From contig UQNW01000007.1 of assembly GCA_900542495.1 (NCBI GenBank), forward strand, positions 1 to 64,000: DNA of 64,000 nucleotides, written 5' to 3'. Every line of letters begins with the position of its first letter. Position 1 is the stretch's first letter. The notes beneath the pieces were generated by a model. The model did no database searches. It was not told the origin of the DNA and saw only the letters and a list, made by a program, of their open reading frames with translations. This DNA comes from an uncultured Roseburia sp. GTDB lineage: Bacteria > Bacillota > Clostridia > Lachnospirales > Lachnospiraceae. Of this stretch, positions 53,425 through 62,252 are shown piece after piece. Both the position numbers and the translations under genes were made by a program.

Positions 53425-54465
53425 TTATTTTTGTTTTCTGAGAACATAAACCGCAGATTCAAAAGTTCTGCTGCCGTCATGCTTTGTATAACTCGAATCA
53501 TGGTCATAAACCATTCCAAGCTTTTGCAGCACCTTCGCACTTCCTATATTCTCTTTTGCACATTCTCCCATAAAATTAGATGTGCCATGCTCTTTTTCTA
53601 TGTAATCCATGAGTGCCTGTGTTGCTTCTGTTGCACAGTTTTTTCCCCAGTCATCATACCGAATGGAATAGGACATTTCCCACGCATTATGCTCCGGCTC
53701 ATAGACAGCCCCGATAATGCCGACTGCGTGACCGTCTTCTTTCTGGCGAACGATCATAACATAGTTCGTCCTCGAATTCGGATCTTTCCTGCGCGAAAAA
53801 TTCATGATATCTTCCGGCTTTTTTACCGGATTTCCGAGAAGATAGGTATACACCCGCTCATCCATAGTCCACTCCGCCATTTCTCTGTAGTCATACGGCA
53901 TGACTCTGCGCATCACGAAGCGTTTTGATTCGACTGTTTCTTCCTTTAAGTTGATCCAGTACCTCTGCTCGATCTCTCCGTCTTCCTCAATCTCGGATTC
54001 AAGCACGCCGCCGTTATTCATGATTGATTTTGCTGAACCGATATTTTCCTTATTACAAGTCATCAGTACTTTATTGATTCCAAGCTTTTTACACTCCTTT
54101 AGCGCCAGCGCTATCATTGCAGTCGCATACCCTTTTTTCCGCTCACTCGGACGGATTCCGTCTCCGATATGTCCTCCTGTCAGGTAAATGTTTTCATTCA
54201 AATAGTGGCGGATGTTCACGGCACCGACAATTCGGTTCCTATCTACATCCAGACAGAAAAAAGTCGAATCCGGAACATATCCGTTTTTTTCTTCTTTGCA
54301 CTCCAGATTTTCCAAGTAGTAATCAAAATCTTCAATGTCATTCTTAAAGATTGCCCACGGAGAACGATCTGTGCGGTTTACTTCCTGATCGTCTTTCCAC
54401 TCTTTAATCATCTCTGTTAATTCGTCTTGGTATTCGTAGGATGCTTTTATCAGTTTTAGGTTCAT
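53425..54465 (-). CDS. Tandem GNAT acetyltransferase
   Basis: A 346-residue protein with two acetyltransferase domains. The N-terminal one (about 1-170) has the acetyl-CoA loop RPSERKKGYATAMIALALKECKKLG and the NKENIGSAKSIMNNGG motif. The C-terminal one (about 180-345) is of the RimJ/RimL type with DDWGKNCATEATQALMDYIEK and AKENIGSAKVLQKLGM. The shared ENIGSAK sequence is typical of each family but may also reflect duplication. Substrates are unknown; candidates are protein N-termini, antibiotics or amino acids. The ribosome site AAGGAGG is strong. Confidence 0.9.
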   Translation of the reverse strand: MNLKLIKASYEYQDELTEMIKEWKDDQEVNRTDRSPWAIFKNDIEDFDYYLENLECKEEKNGYVPDSTFFCLDVDRNRIVGAVNIRHYLNENIYLTGGHIGDGIRPSERKKGYATAMIALALKECKKLGINKVLMTCNKENIGSAKSIMNNGGVLESEIEEDGEIEQRYWINLKEETVESKRFVMRRVMPYDYREMAEWTMDERVYTYLLGNPVKKPEDIMNFSRRKDPNSRTNYVMIVRQKEDGHAVGIIGAVYEPEHNAWEMSYSIRYDDWGKNCATEATQALMDYIEKEHGTSNFMGECAKENIGSAKVLQKLGMVYDHDSSYTKHDGSRTFESAVYVLRKQK

Positions 54466-54482
54466 ATCGGGGTGTCCTCCTT

Positions 54483-54513
54483 AAAAAGCAGCAGGTCTAT
54501 TATAACCTGCTGC
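54483..54513 (-). terminator. Terminator upstream of the double-GNAT gene
   Basis: Arms GCAGCAGGT (54488-54496) and ACCTGCTGC (54505-54513) with an eight-base loop and a T-run on the minus strand. It would end the Fic-module transcript. Confidence 0.85.
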
Positions 54514-54537
54514 CCTTGAAATACATAATTTCTCTAT

Positions 54538-54735
54538 TTATTTCTGTAATTGCTCCATGATCATCTTTCTCTCATCACCTTGGATTCCCAGTGCATTGAG
54601 TGCCTGATCTACTGACCATCTCATATCTTGCATTAGATTTTTTACTGAAACAATCTTTTTCCTTTACCACATATTCTTTTGCGTATTCCTTTGCATGTTC
54701 TTTGCATATTTCTTTGCAAAGTTTTCTACAATCTT
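54538..54735 (-). pseudogene. Frameshifted C-terminal remnant, Rpn/PD-(D/E)XK transposase-family-like
   Basis: After the Fic stop, one minus-strand frame encodes KEICKEHAKEYAKEY from a four-unit, 12-base tandem repeat (54671-54720). A second frame, open only after that, encodes MQDMRWSVDQALNALGIQGD (54633 down to 54574) and ends at 54538. Together they resemble the coiled tail and last helix of the recombination-promoting nuclease/transposase-like proteins common in Clostridia, split by a frameshift. The family name is a tentative recollection. Confidence 0.45.
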
Positions 54736-54743
54736 CTCTAAAA

Positions 54744-55361
54744 CTATTTTTCACAAAGACAACTACTAATCAATTTTTCCAGCATATCGTTGCTGGCATT
54801 TGCCGATCTGACACTGGCGGCTATCATCTCTTCTTTTGAAACATCGGTAAAATCAATTTCAAATCTACCATTGTTCAAGCATAACTGCTCAATGTATATT
54901 CTCTGAGTCCTTCCATTACCTTCTCTAAACGGATGGATCATATTAATCTCACCCGGGTAATAGGCTAGTCTCTCGCTCATTTCTTCCTTATCGGTTATGT
55001 CAGCTAAGAAATTTTCCTTTTTAAGCTTACGATACAAATCGTCAAACTGGCTTTCGATAAACTGCACCAAACAGAAAACGGTTCCTTTAGAAATATCAAC
55101 CGTTCTCGTCTTGCCCGCCCAAGAATATACATCACTGAATAAATGCTTATGTATAGAACAAAGATGCTTAAAAGAGAAATCTCCAGTAACGCCTTGACCT
55201 ACAAGTTCTGCCTGACGTACTGCTGAATAGTCTCTTTCAGCCTCATGCAATGTATCTAAATCTCTTATATCCAATTTATTCTTTAATACATTTGTTCCCG
55301 GATAACAGTACTTAGCATCCTGTGCATCCTCATAGAAATAATCATACTCTTGATCCTTCAA
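54744..55361 (-). CDS. fic: Fic/DOC family AMPylase (toxin)
   Basis: A 205-residue Fic-domain protein predicted to transfer AMP, or a similar group, to target proteins. The catalytic motif HPFREGNGRTQR (H143) is complete, and the flap region TVDISKGTVFCLVQFI is present. No inhibitory S/TxxxE motif is evident at either end; that role falls to the small protein encoded upstream. The start is TTG at 55361, inside the antitoxin gene, which it overlaps by 20 bases, so translation is coupled. Confidence 0.88.
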   Translation of the reverse strand: MKDQEYDYFYEDAQDAKYCYPGTNVLKNKLDIRDLDTLHEAERDYSAVRQAELVGQGVTGDFSFKHLCSIHKHLFSDVYSWAGKTRTVDISKGTVFCLVQFIESQFDDLYRKLKKENFLADITDKEEMSERLAYYPGEINMIHPFREGNGRTQRIYIEQLCLNNGRFEIDFTDVSKEEMIAASVRSANASNDMLEKLISSCLCEK

Positions 55362-55530
55362 CCTGCTTCTTGGATACTCTGTATTTCTTATTTAATTCTG
55401 TAATTGCATCTGCTGCAGAAACTTTCTTGGTTAAAACATTTCTTACTCTTTGACGACATTCTGCATCAAATGGCATGCTTTCCATTTTAAAACTGGATTC
55501 AATACTGCTTACTCTTCTATCAACTGTCAT
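55342..55530 (-). CDS. VbhA-like antitoxin of the Fic protein
   Basis: A 62-residue helical protein starting MTVDRRVSSIESSFKMESMP. The SFKMES segment has the form S-x-x-x-E-S, close to the S/T-x-x-x-E-G/N inhibitory motif by which VbhA-type antitoxins block the ATP site of Fic proteins. The following helices (RQRVRNVLTKKVSAADAITELNKKY) match the VbhA-like family. The start at 55530 follows AGGAG and AAAGGA; a longer frame of 21 codons upstream is open but begins before the ribosome site. Confidence 0.8.
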   Translation of the reverse strand: MTVDRRVSSIESSFKMESMPFDAECRQRVRNVLTKKVSAADAITELNKKYRVSKKQVEGSRV

Positions 55531-55642
55531 ACGCGTATCCTTTCTCCTTTCTCTTTCGCAGAAAGGTATTTGTTCTTCTATAGTATACCACAAAACGCTA
55601 CATCTATACTACAAATTTCCGTATTATGAAGAGCGAACATAT

Positions 55643-56839
55643 TCATACATCTACGACCTGGAAAATGTAGAACTTAAGATAATACGACTCATCCGCAGCC
55701 CACAAAATCGGGTGATCCGGTGCCTGTGTACGGAATTCCACCTGACGGAGTCTCTTATGCGTTGCCTTTGCAGCCTCTTTCACAGTCTTTGCGAGAAGAT
55801 CCTGCGTCATAAAATGAGAGCAGGAACAGGTGGCAAGATACCCGCCATCTTTCACTAACTTTAAGCCCTTCATGTTAATCTCACGATAACCTTTGATTGC
55901 ATTTTTTGTCGCCTCGCGGGATTTGGTGAAGGCTGGCGGGTCTAAGATGACCACGTCATATTTTTCTCCTGCCTGCGCAAGTTTTGGAAGCTCATCCAAA
56001 ACATTTGCACACCGGAAATGAACGGTATCTTCCAAATGGTTTAATCTGGCATTTGCCTGTGCCTGACTGACCGCATATTCCGAAATGTCAAGTCCTGTGA
56101 CTTCTGCTGCCCCCGCAATTCCTGCGTTTAAGGCAAACGTACCCATATGCGTGAAGCAGTCGAGTACTTTTTTCCCCTTGCAGATGCGCTGCATGGCAAG
56201 GCGGTTGTATTTCTGATCGAGGAAAAATCCGGTTTTCTGTCCGTTTACGACATCCACCATATAGTGTACGCCATTTTCCACGATCTCAACATTGGTGTCA
56301 AACTCCTCACCGATAAATCCTTTTACCTTTGCAAGTCCCTCTTTTGTACGCTCGTTGGCGTCGCTTCGCTCATACACTCCGCGGATTTTGATACCGTCTT
56401 CTGCCAGAATCTCTTTTAAAAAGTTCACGATCTTTTCCTTGAACTGTTCCATTCCAAGTGCCAGACATTCCACGACAAGTACATCCTCATATTTATCGAT
56501 CACTAGACCCGGCAAAAAATCAGCCTCACCAAAAATAATACGGCAGGAAGAAGTATCTACTGTTGTCTTGCGGTATTCCCACGCATTTTTCACGCGCATT
56601 GTAAGGAACGCATCATCAATTTCCAGCTCTGGTTTTCGTGTCATCATGCGCACTCGAATCTTGGAATTCTGGTTGATAAAACCTTTTCCCATTGGGTATC
56701 CGTCAAAATCGTGCACCGTCACGACCTCGCCGTTTTTGAATCTTCCCGTGATTGTATCTATCTCATTGTCAAAAATCCACGCACCGCCCGCTTTGATGGT
56801 ACGTCCTTCGCCTTTTTTCAATGTCACGATTGCACTCAT
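55643..56839 (-). CDS. Class I SAM-dependent rRNA methyltransferase (RlmI-like, PUA domain)
   Basis: A 398-residue RNA methyltransferase with an N-terminal PUA domain (about 1-75: LKKGEGRTIKAGGAWIFDNEI, FDGYPMGKGFINQNSKIRVRM) and a C-terminal Rossmann methyltransferase domain. SAM motif I is VLDCFTHMGTFALNA, and the catalytic-site motif is VILDPPAFTKSREA. The RlmI family methylates C1962 of 23S rRNA to 5-methylcytidine; the exact target is by family analogy. The ribosome site GAGGAG precedes the ATG. It is transcribed alone. Confidence 0.92.
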   Translation of the reverse strand: MSAIVTLKKGEGRTIKAGGAWIFDNEIDTITGRFKNGEVVTVHDFDGYPMGKGFINQNSKIRVRMMTRKPELEIDDAFLTMRVKNAWEYRKTTVDTSSCRIIFGEADFLPGLVIDKYEDVLVVECLALGMEQFKEKIVNFLKEILAEDGIKIRGVYERSDANERTKEGLAKVKGFIGEEFDTNVEIVENGVHYMVDVVNGQKTGFFLDQKYNRLAMQRICKGKKVLDCFTHMGTFALNAGIAGAAEVTGLDISEYAVSQAQANARLNHLEDTVHFRCANVLDELPKLAQAGEKYDVVILDPPAFTKSREATKNAIKGYREINMKGLKLVKDGGYLATCSCSHFMTQDLLAKTVKEAAKATHKRLRQVEFRTQAPDHPILWAADESYYLKFYIFQVVDV

Positions 56840-57062
56840 GCTCTATTCTCCTCTACATTTGTAATTGTCTATGTAATTTCTTATTTATATTTCTGCTCTA
56901 TCGGCATATTTTAACATGGTTCTTCTTTGTTCACAAGATTGGAACGCTTTTATTTCTTGCAAAATATTTTCAAACGAATCATAATGATATTATGATGCAA
57001 GGCAGCAGTTGCACAGCAACGAAGCCTTCAAATATCGTGTAGAAAATAAAAGTGAGGCACTT

Positions 57063-58133
57063 ATGATAAAGATCAGTTTATGCATGATTGTGAAAAATGA
57101 AGCAGAGGTTCTGGCAAGATGTCTGGATTCTGTCTGTGACCTAATGGATGAGATTATTATTGTAGACACCGGTTCCACCGACGATACGAAGGCGGTCGCC
57201 GCAAGATATACGGATCAGGTTTATAATTTTACATGGACCAACGATTTTTCTGCTGCGAGAAATTTTTCTTTTTCGCTGGCAAATATGGACTATGTTTATG
57301 CGCCGGATGCGGACGAAGTATTAGACGAGGAAAACCGGCAAAAATTTTTCCAGTTAAAGGAGGCTCTCCTGCCGGAAATCGAGATCGTACAGATGAAATA
57401 CCGCACCGTCTCTGATTTTAACACCGTTTTAAATGCAAAAACAGAATACCGTCCAAAATTGTTCAAACGTCTCCGCACATTTGAATGGATCGATCCCATT
57501 CACGAGACGATCCGCCTGACACCCGTTGTCTATGACAGCGATATTGAGATTCTGCACATGCCGCAATCCATGCACCACAAACGCGATTTTTCCATTTTTC
57601 TGGACGCATTTGCAAAAGAAGGTATGTTTTCTTCAAAGCTGCGCAGCATGTATGCAAAAGAATTATTTAAGACAGGCGATGAAAAAGATTTTTCAGAAGC
57701 GCTTCCGATTTTCCGGCAGATTTACGATACAAGCACAGACACCGATGCACAGAAAGAAGCAGCCTGTGTGCTCGCACGTGCCTACCGGATTGCCGGAGAT
57801 ACGAACCACTTTTTCCAAATGACACTGCGTGATATGCTCTCAACGCCATGCGCAGAGATCTGTCTGGAGCTTGGAATGTATTTTGAAACCGCAAAAGATT
57901 ACGAGGAAGCCGCCCTCTGGTATTATAATGCCGCCCACGAGACATCCAGCATTTTAGATGTGCACACAAGCGGCGATCTGCCACTTGAGGGATTGATCCG
58001 CTGTTACGAGACCATGATTGCCGCTTTGCCGGAAGATGATCCGTTTACCGTGCTCACTGCAAACCGGTATGAGGATGCTATTTACGACGCCAAAGAGGCT
58101 CTTGCGAATTGGGAGATGCCGGAGGAATTATAA
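57063..58133 (+). CDS. Family 2 glycosyltransferase with C-terminal helical repeats
   Basis: A 356-residue cytoplasmic glycosyltransferase. The GT-A start is ISLCMIVKNEAEVLARCLDSV, followed by IIIVDTGSTDDT and the metal-binding YAPDADEVLDE. The C-terminal half (about 200-350) is helical and TPR-like (EALPIFRQIYDTSTD, KDYEEAALWYYNAAH), as in SunS/glycosyltransferase proteins that modify peptides or surface proteins, although the acceptor is unknown here. The ATG at 57063 follows GAGG; 18 upstream codons are open but improbable. Confidence 0.88.
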   Translation: MIKISLCMIVKNEAEVLARCLDSVCDLMDEIIIVDTGSTDDTKAVAARYTDQVYNFTWTNDFSAARNFSFSLANMDYVYAPDADEVLDEENRQKFFQLKEALLPEIEIVQMKYRTVSDFNTVLNAKTEYRPKLFKRLRTFEWIDPIHETIRLTPVVYDSDIEILHMPQSMHHKRDFSIFLDAFAKEGMFSSKLRSMYAKELFKTGDEKDFSEALPIFRQIYDTSTDTDAQKEAACVLARAYRIAGDTNHFFQMTLRDMLSTPCAEICLELGMYFETAKDYEEAALWYYNAAHETSSILDVHTSGDLPLEGLIRCYETMIAALPEDDPFTVLTANRYEDAIYDAKEALANWEMPEEL

Positions 58134-58135
58134 TA

Positions 58136-58175
58136 TTTACCGCTCTAACAGGTACGATCCGAACAGAGCGGTAAA
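58136..58175. terminator. Bidirectional terminator between convergent genes
   Basis: Arms TTTACCGCTCT (58136-58146) and AGAGCGGTAAA (58165-58175) with an 18-base loop, lying between the ends of the glycosyltransferase and the NUDIX-phosphatase genes. Confidence 0.75.
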
Positions 58176-58186
58176 GTATTACCTTC

Positions 58187-59521
58187 TCACTCCAATCTGC
58201 CGCAGCGTCCATTTGTCGCAAGCAGGGAACATGGCTGATCTAACGTGATCGTGCCGCCCTCCACGGTTGTGACAACGCCGCCAGCTTCCTCTACGATCAA
58301 TGCGCCCGCAGCATAGTCCCACGGACTTAACCGCAGTTCAAAGTAAAGTTCTGCCCTGCCCGCCGCTATGCTGCACAGGTCGATTGCTGCCGAACCGCTT
58401 CTTCGGATATCCAGCACTTTCTTAAAATATGCATATGCCATTTGAAAGGATTTTTTACTCAATTCCTCATAGTATGGCGCTGTGCCAAATAAGACAACGC
58501 CTTCCGAAAGCGGATTTCTGGAAACATGGATTGGTTTTCCATTCAAAAATGCCCCTTTTCCGCGCTCCGCTGTAAACATTTCGTCGAGGTATGGATTGTA
58601 TACAACACCAATGTATTTTTCTCCGTCTTTTGTCAGTCCGACAGAGATTGCGCTCACATGATAGTCTTTGATAAAATTCGTTGTCCCGTCAATCGGGTCC
58701 ACAATAAATGCAAACCCTTTTTTAATCGACGCATGAATGTCATCTTCTTCCCCCACAAACACTGCCTCCGGAAGTATCTCAAAAAGTTTTTCCTGAATGG
58801 TCTCCTGCACTTTTTTATCGTAGGTTGTGACAAAATTAGCGTGCCCTTCTTTTGCTTCCACCATGTCTGCTGTCCGCACTGCATCTAACATGATTTTTCC
58901 ACAGTCGCGCACTGCATCTGCTATTTTTTCCACAAGTGTGCGGTTTAATTTGGATAACACCTGCGTCTCACGCTCCAGCCACGGGATTTCCGGTGCAAAT
59001 GTGATACTCTCTTTCACATCCTGCTGCATCTGCGCAATATAGGATTTCTGTAAAAAGTCGTGCATCTTCTTCTGCTCTCTTTTTAATAAGGAAAGATTGC
59101 TCTGATATGCCTCCTCCACTGTCACAAATGTGCCGCTAAATCCAAGTTTTTCCTCATAATCGTCTAACACTCCCGGTGCTTTTTTGTCACTCATAAGCCA
59201 GCACTCGTAATAGCATGACTTCATCTGAAAATAGTTTTCCGGATCCTCGGTATCAATATTTTGTTCAAATGTTTCCCCGATTTTCACCCCGATATGGATA
59301 TCCGTGTATCCTGTCTCCTCTGTGATCTCCCGAAGCAGCGTCTCTTTTTCTGTCTCGCCCTTCTCCATGCCGCCACCCGGGAATTTGTAATCACCGCAGT
59401 TGGTCTGTACCATAAGGATTTTATTCTGATAATGGATCACGCCGCGGACTGCGGTTCTTTGATTGATATGTACCGGTGTTTGCGGCAGCTCGTCCGTGAT
59501 AAACTGTAATTGAAACTGCAT
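58187..59521 (-). CDS. NUDIX hydrolase - inositol monophosphatase fusion
   Basis: A 444-residue two-domain enzyme. Residues about 20-165 are a NUDIX domain with a complete box at G51-Y72 (GMEKGETEKETLLREITEET then GY), expected to cleave a nucleoside diphosphate linked to another group. Residues about 190-444 are an inositol monophosphatase/CysQ-type phosphatase with the metal motifs GEED (257-260), DPIDGT (D275-T280) and WDYAAGALIVEEAGG. The two activities in one chain suggest sequential action, for instance release and then dephosphorylation of a sugar phosphate or of PAP/PAPS-like compounds; this is inference. The ATG at 59521 follows GGGGG. Confidence 0.9.
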   Translation of the reverse strand: MQFQLQFITDELPQTPVHINQRTAVRGVIHYQNKILMVQTNCGDYKFPGGGMEKGETEKETLLREITEETGYTDIHIGVKIGETFEQNIDTEDPENYFQMKSCYYECWLMSDKKAPGVLDDYEEKLGFSGTFVTVEEAYQSNLSLLKREQKKMHDFLQKSYIAQMQQDVKESITFAPEIPWLERETQVLSKLNRTLVEKIADAVRDCGKIMLDAVRTADMVEAKEGHANFVTTYDKKVQETIQEKLFEILPEAVFVGEEDDIHASIKKGFAFIVDPIDGTTNFIKDYHVSAISVGLTKDGEKYIGVVYNPYLDEMFTAERGKGAFLNGKPIHVSRNPLSEGVVLFGTAPYYEELSKKSFQMAYAYFKKVLDIRRSGSAAIDLCSIAAGRAELYFELRLSPWDYAAGALIVEEAGGVVTTVEGGTITLDQPCSLLATNGRCGRLE

Positions 59522-59616
59522 ATTAATGTCCCCCTTCTGTAAACGCATGTGTTTTGTCTCTATAAAAAAGCTTAAATGTATTTGTATAAAAAATCAAGAT
59601 GCCTCGTCTTAAGCCC

Positions 59617-59668
59617 TTGTAAAACATCTCATAAAGTGTTAAAATGTTAATTGATAATTTTTTAACAA
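59617..59668 (+). promoter_or_regulatory. Promoter and Rex-box operator of the CoA-transferase gene
   Basis: The promoter reads TTGTAA (59617-59622), a 17-base spacer and TAAAAT (59640-59645). The 18-mer at 59651-59668, TTGATAATTTTTTAACAA, matches the Rex consensus TTGTTAA-N4-TTAACAA at all but one fixed position and covers the expected start of transcription. Rex is the redox repressor that releases DNA when NADH is high and commonly controls butyrate and fermentation genes in Clostridia. Confidence 0.7.
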
Positions 59669-59746
59669 ACATTGCCTGTGTTTTTTATTTGACTGAGAAC
59701 GAAACACAGCATACGTTTCATTCCAAATTTAGGGGAGGTATTTACA

Positions 59747-61087
59747 ATGGATTACTCACAGGAATACAAACAGAAACTTGTTTCCGCCGATGAAGCTGTA
59801 AAATTAATCAAATCCGGTGACTGGGTTGATTATGGATGGTGCAATGGTACGGTTGACGTTTTGGATCAGGCACTGGCAAAACGTACCGATGAACTTAAAA
59901 ATGTAAATTTACGCGGTGGTATTTTATTAAAACCGCTTGCTGTTTTTGCCCGCGAGGACGCTGGTGAACATTTCACATGGAACTCCTGGCATATGTCCGG
60001 TATCGAACGAAAACTGATCGCCCGCGGATGTGCTTACTATTCTCCGATCCGCTACTCCGAACTGCCTCGTTATTACCGTGAATCCTCATGTCCGGACGAT
60101 GTTGCAATGATCATGGTTGCGCCGATGGATAAACACGGTTACTTCAACTTCGGACCAAACGCATCCCATCTCGGTGCAATGTGTGAGACTGCCAAACATG
60201 TCATCGTGGAAGTCAACGAAAATATGCCACGCTGCCTCGGCGGTACAGAATGCGGCATCCATATTTCCGATGTCACATATATTGTAGAAGGAAACAATGC
60301 TCCGATCGGCGAGCTCGGTGCAGGCGGTCCTGCCACCGATGTTGATAAAAAAGTTGCCCGGCTTATCGTAGACCAGATTCCAAACGGTGCCTGCTTACAG
60401 CTCGGTATCGGAGGCATGCCAAACGCTGTCGGTTCCCTGATCGCAGAATCTGACTTAAAAGATCTTGGTGTCCACACTGAAATGTATGTAGACGCTTTTG
60501 TTGATATTGCAAGAGCAGGAAAGATCAACGGTTCCAAGAAAAACATCGACCGTTTCCGCCAGGTTTACGGTTTTGGTGCCGGAACAAAGAAAATGTATGA
60601 TTACCTTGATGAAAACCCAGAGCTTATGAGTGCTCCGGTAAGCTACACCAACGATATCCGTTCCATCGCAGCTCTGGATAATTTTATTTCCATTAACAAC
60701 TGCGTGGATATCGACCTTTTCGGACAGATCAGTTCTGAATCCTCCGGTATTAAGCAGATCAGTGGTGCCGGCGGACAGCTTGACTTTGTTTTAGGTGCTT
60801 ATCTGTCAAATGGTGGTAAGAGCTTTATCTGCTGCTCCTCTACATTTGTCGACAAACAGGGTGTTATGCACTCCCGCATCCGCCCGACTTTAGCAGAAGG
60901 TTCCATTGTTACCGATACACGTGCCAACACACATTATGTTGTAACCGAGTATGGTATGGTAAATCTGAAGGGACTTTCCTCCTGGCAGAAAGCTGAGGCA
61001 TTGATCTCTGTTGCTCATCCTGATTTCCGTGATGAACTGATCGCTGAAGCTGAGAAAATGCATATCTGGAGACGCTCCAATAAATAG
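59747..61087 (+). CDS. but: Butyryl-CoA:acetate CoA-transferase
   Basis: A 446-residue enzyme of the 4-hydroxybutyrate CoA-transferase family and closely like the Roseburia butyryl-CoA:acetate CoA-transferase. It moves CoA from butyryl-CoA to acetate, giving butyrate and acetyl-CoA, the last step of butyrate formation in these gut bacteria. Typical segments are the [17 protein letters not shown] [23 protein letters not shown] (E245, the likely covalent glutamate by analogy), and SGAGGQLDF. The AGGGGAGG ribosome site is strong. It is transcribed alone from a promoter overlapped by a Rex box and followed by a copy of the dispersed hairpin. Confidence 0.95.
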   Translation: MDYSQEYKQKLVSADEAVKLIKSGDWVDYGWCNGTVDVLDQALAKRTDELKNVNLRGGILLKPLAVFAREDAGEHFTWNSWHMSGIERKLIARGCAYYSPIRYSELPRYYRESSCPDDVAMIMVAPMDKHGYFNFGPNASHLGAMCETAKHVIVEVNENMPRCLGGTECGIHISDVTYIVEGNNAPIGELGAGGPATDVDKKVARLIVDQIPNGACLQLGIGGMPNAVGSLIAESDLKDLGVHTEMYVDAFVDIARAGKINGSKKNIDRFRQVYGFGAGTKKMYDYLDENPELMSAPVSYTNDIRSIAALDNFISINNCVDIDLFGQISSESSGIKQISGAGGQLDFVLGAYLSNGGKSFICCSSTFVDKQGVMHSRIRPTLAEGSIVTDTRANTHYVVTEYGMVNLKGLSSWQKAEALISVAHPDFRDELIAEAEKMHIWRRSNK

Positions 61088-61105
61088 GTAAACTGGTTAT
61101 TAAAG

Positions 61106-61265
61106 AGAAAAACCGTACAACCGAAATATGATGTTCCTGCTCGCAAAGCTCACAAAGGAAATCATATTTCGGTTGTACGGTTTTCTTTTATCTACACTGT
61201 GTTCGACTTATAAATGAACGCTTGTCTCTGTCCTGCTTTACATTATGAATGAAGCCACAAAATCT
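61106..61265. repeat. Dispersed palindromic repeat, copy D, downstream of the CoA-transferase gene
   Basis: The core hairpin has arms 61106-61130 and 61159-61182 that pair perfectly (CCGTACAACCGAAATATGAT type). The loop is almost identical to copies B and C (TTCCTGCTCGCAAAGCTCAC). An outer end and the tail shared with copy C (TCCTGCTTTACATTATGAAT, near 61229-61248) follow. The core starts 18 bases after the but stop and ends in GGTTTTCTTTT. Confidence 0.8.
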
Positions 61266-61292
61266 GCCTGTAATATCTTAAACGATTTCCGT

Positions 61293-62165
61293 TTACAACG
61301 TCCCCGCCATGCGTTCGCGGATCGCTACCCCTGTCGGAGTTCCGGCAAGCCCTCCTTTTCCGGTTTCTCGGATATCCTCGCTCATGCTGCGTCCAATTGC
61401 ACGCATTGCATCGATCACTTCATCCGGAGGAATTTTACTTGTGATTCCAGCCATGACCATATCCGCAGAAGTCAGCGCATTGACCGCTCCCATGACGTTA
61501 CGCTTTACACATGGAACCTCTACAAGTCCAGCCACAGGATCACAGGCAAGTCCTAACAGATTTTTCAGTGCCAGTGCGGCTGCATGAGAAACCTGCACTG
61601 CGTCTCCTCCCATAAGATATGCAACGCCCCCGGCTGCCATTGCGGACGCCGAGCCAATCTCAGCCTGACAACCTCCGGCTGCCCCGGCGAGAAACGCCCT
61701 GTTTGCGATCACGCCTCCGATTCCCGCTGCCACGTAAAGCGCTTCCACCATTTTTTCTTCCGTAAAATGTTTTTCTTCCTCAAGTGTAAGGAAAACTGCC
61801 GGAACCACTCCACACGAGCCAGCGGTTGGTGCTGCTACGATTCGCTTCATACAGGCATTGGATTCTCCGGTCTTTAGGGATTTTTCCATTACTTTTCCAA
61901 TGAATCTGCCACAGAGCAAAGTTCCTGCTTCTCTTGCAGCGTGCATTTTCTCTCCGTCTGTTCCGACTAATCCGCTCGCAGATTTTAATGTTCCATCGTA
62001 ATTCTCATCCGCCTCACGCATTGCCTGATACATTCCACGCATCTGCGCAAATGCCTCTTTTTCACTGATTCCCTGTTCTCTGCAGTCATCCTCCTGCACG
62101 ACTTTCCAGAACGGTTTTCCTTCTTTTTTCGCCACTTCACATATTTCTTCCAAGGATTTATACAT
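61293..62165 (-). CDS. sdaAA: L-serine ammonia-lyase, iron-sulfur-dependent, alpha subunit
   Basis: A 290-residue catalytic subunit of the 4Fe-4S L-serine dehydratase that converts serine to pyruvate and ammonia. The conserved cysteine segments are SNACMKRIVAAPTAGSCG, LACDPVAGLVEVPCVKRN, and the surrounding SAMAAGGVAYLMGGD. The start MYKSLEEICEV at 62165 follows AGGAGAAG; 26 upstream codons are open but lack a ribosome site. It follows sdaAB by 87 bases. Confidence 0.96.
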   Translation of the reverse strand: MYKSLEEICEVAKKEGKPFWKVVQEDDCREQGISEKEAFAQMRGMYQAMREADENYDGTLKSASGLVGTDGEKMHAAREAGTLLCGRFIGKVMEKSLKTGESNACMKRIVAAPTAGSCGVVPAVFLTLEEEKHFTEEKMVEALYVAAGIGGVIANRAFLAGAAGGCQAEIGSASAMAAGGVAYLMGGDAVQVSHAAALALKNLLGLACDPVAGLVEVPCVKRNVMGAVNALTSADMVMAGITSKIPPDEVIDAMRAIGRSMSEDIRETGKGGLAGTPTGVAIRERMAGTL

Positions 62166-62252
62166 GATTCTTCTCCTGATTTTTACAAATTTTGTCACAT
62201 TTACACAACATTCATAACATAAATCTGAGTTTCGCAAATACAAGAAATTTAT

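Noticed and set aside
54671..54720. CRISPR-like short repeats
   Set aside because: The 12-base units are contiguous and code for KExx repeats; there are no spacers and no cas genes in the window.
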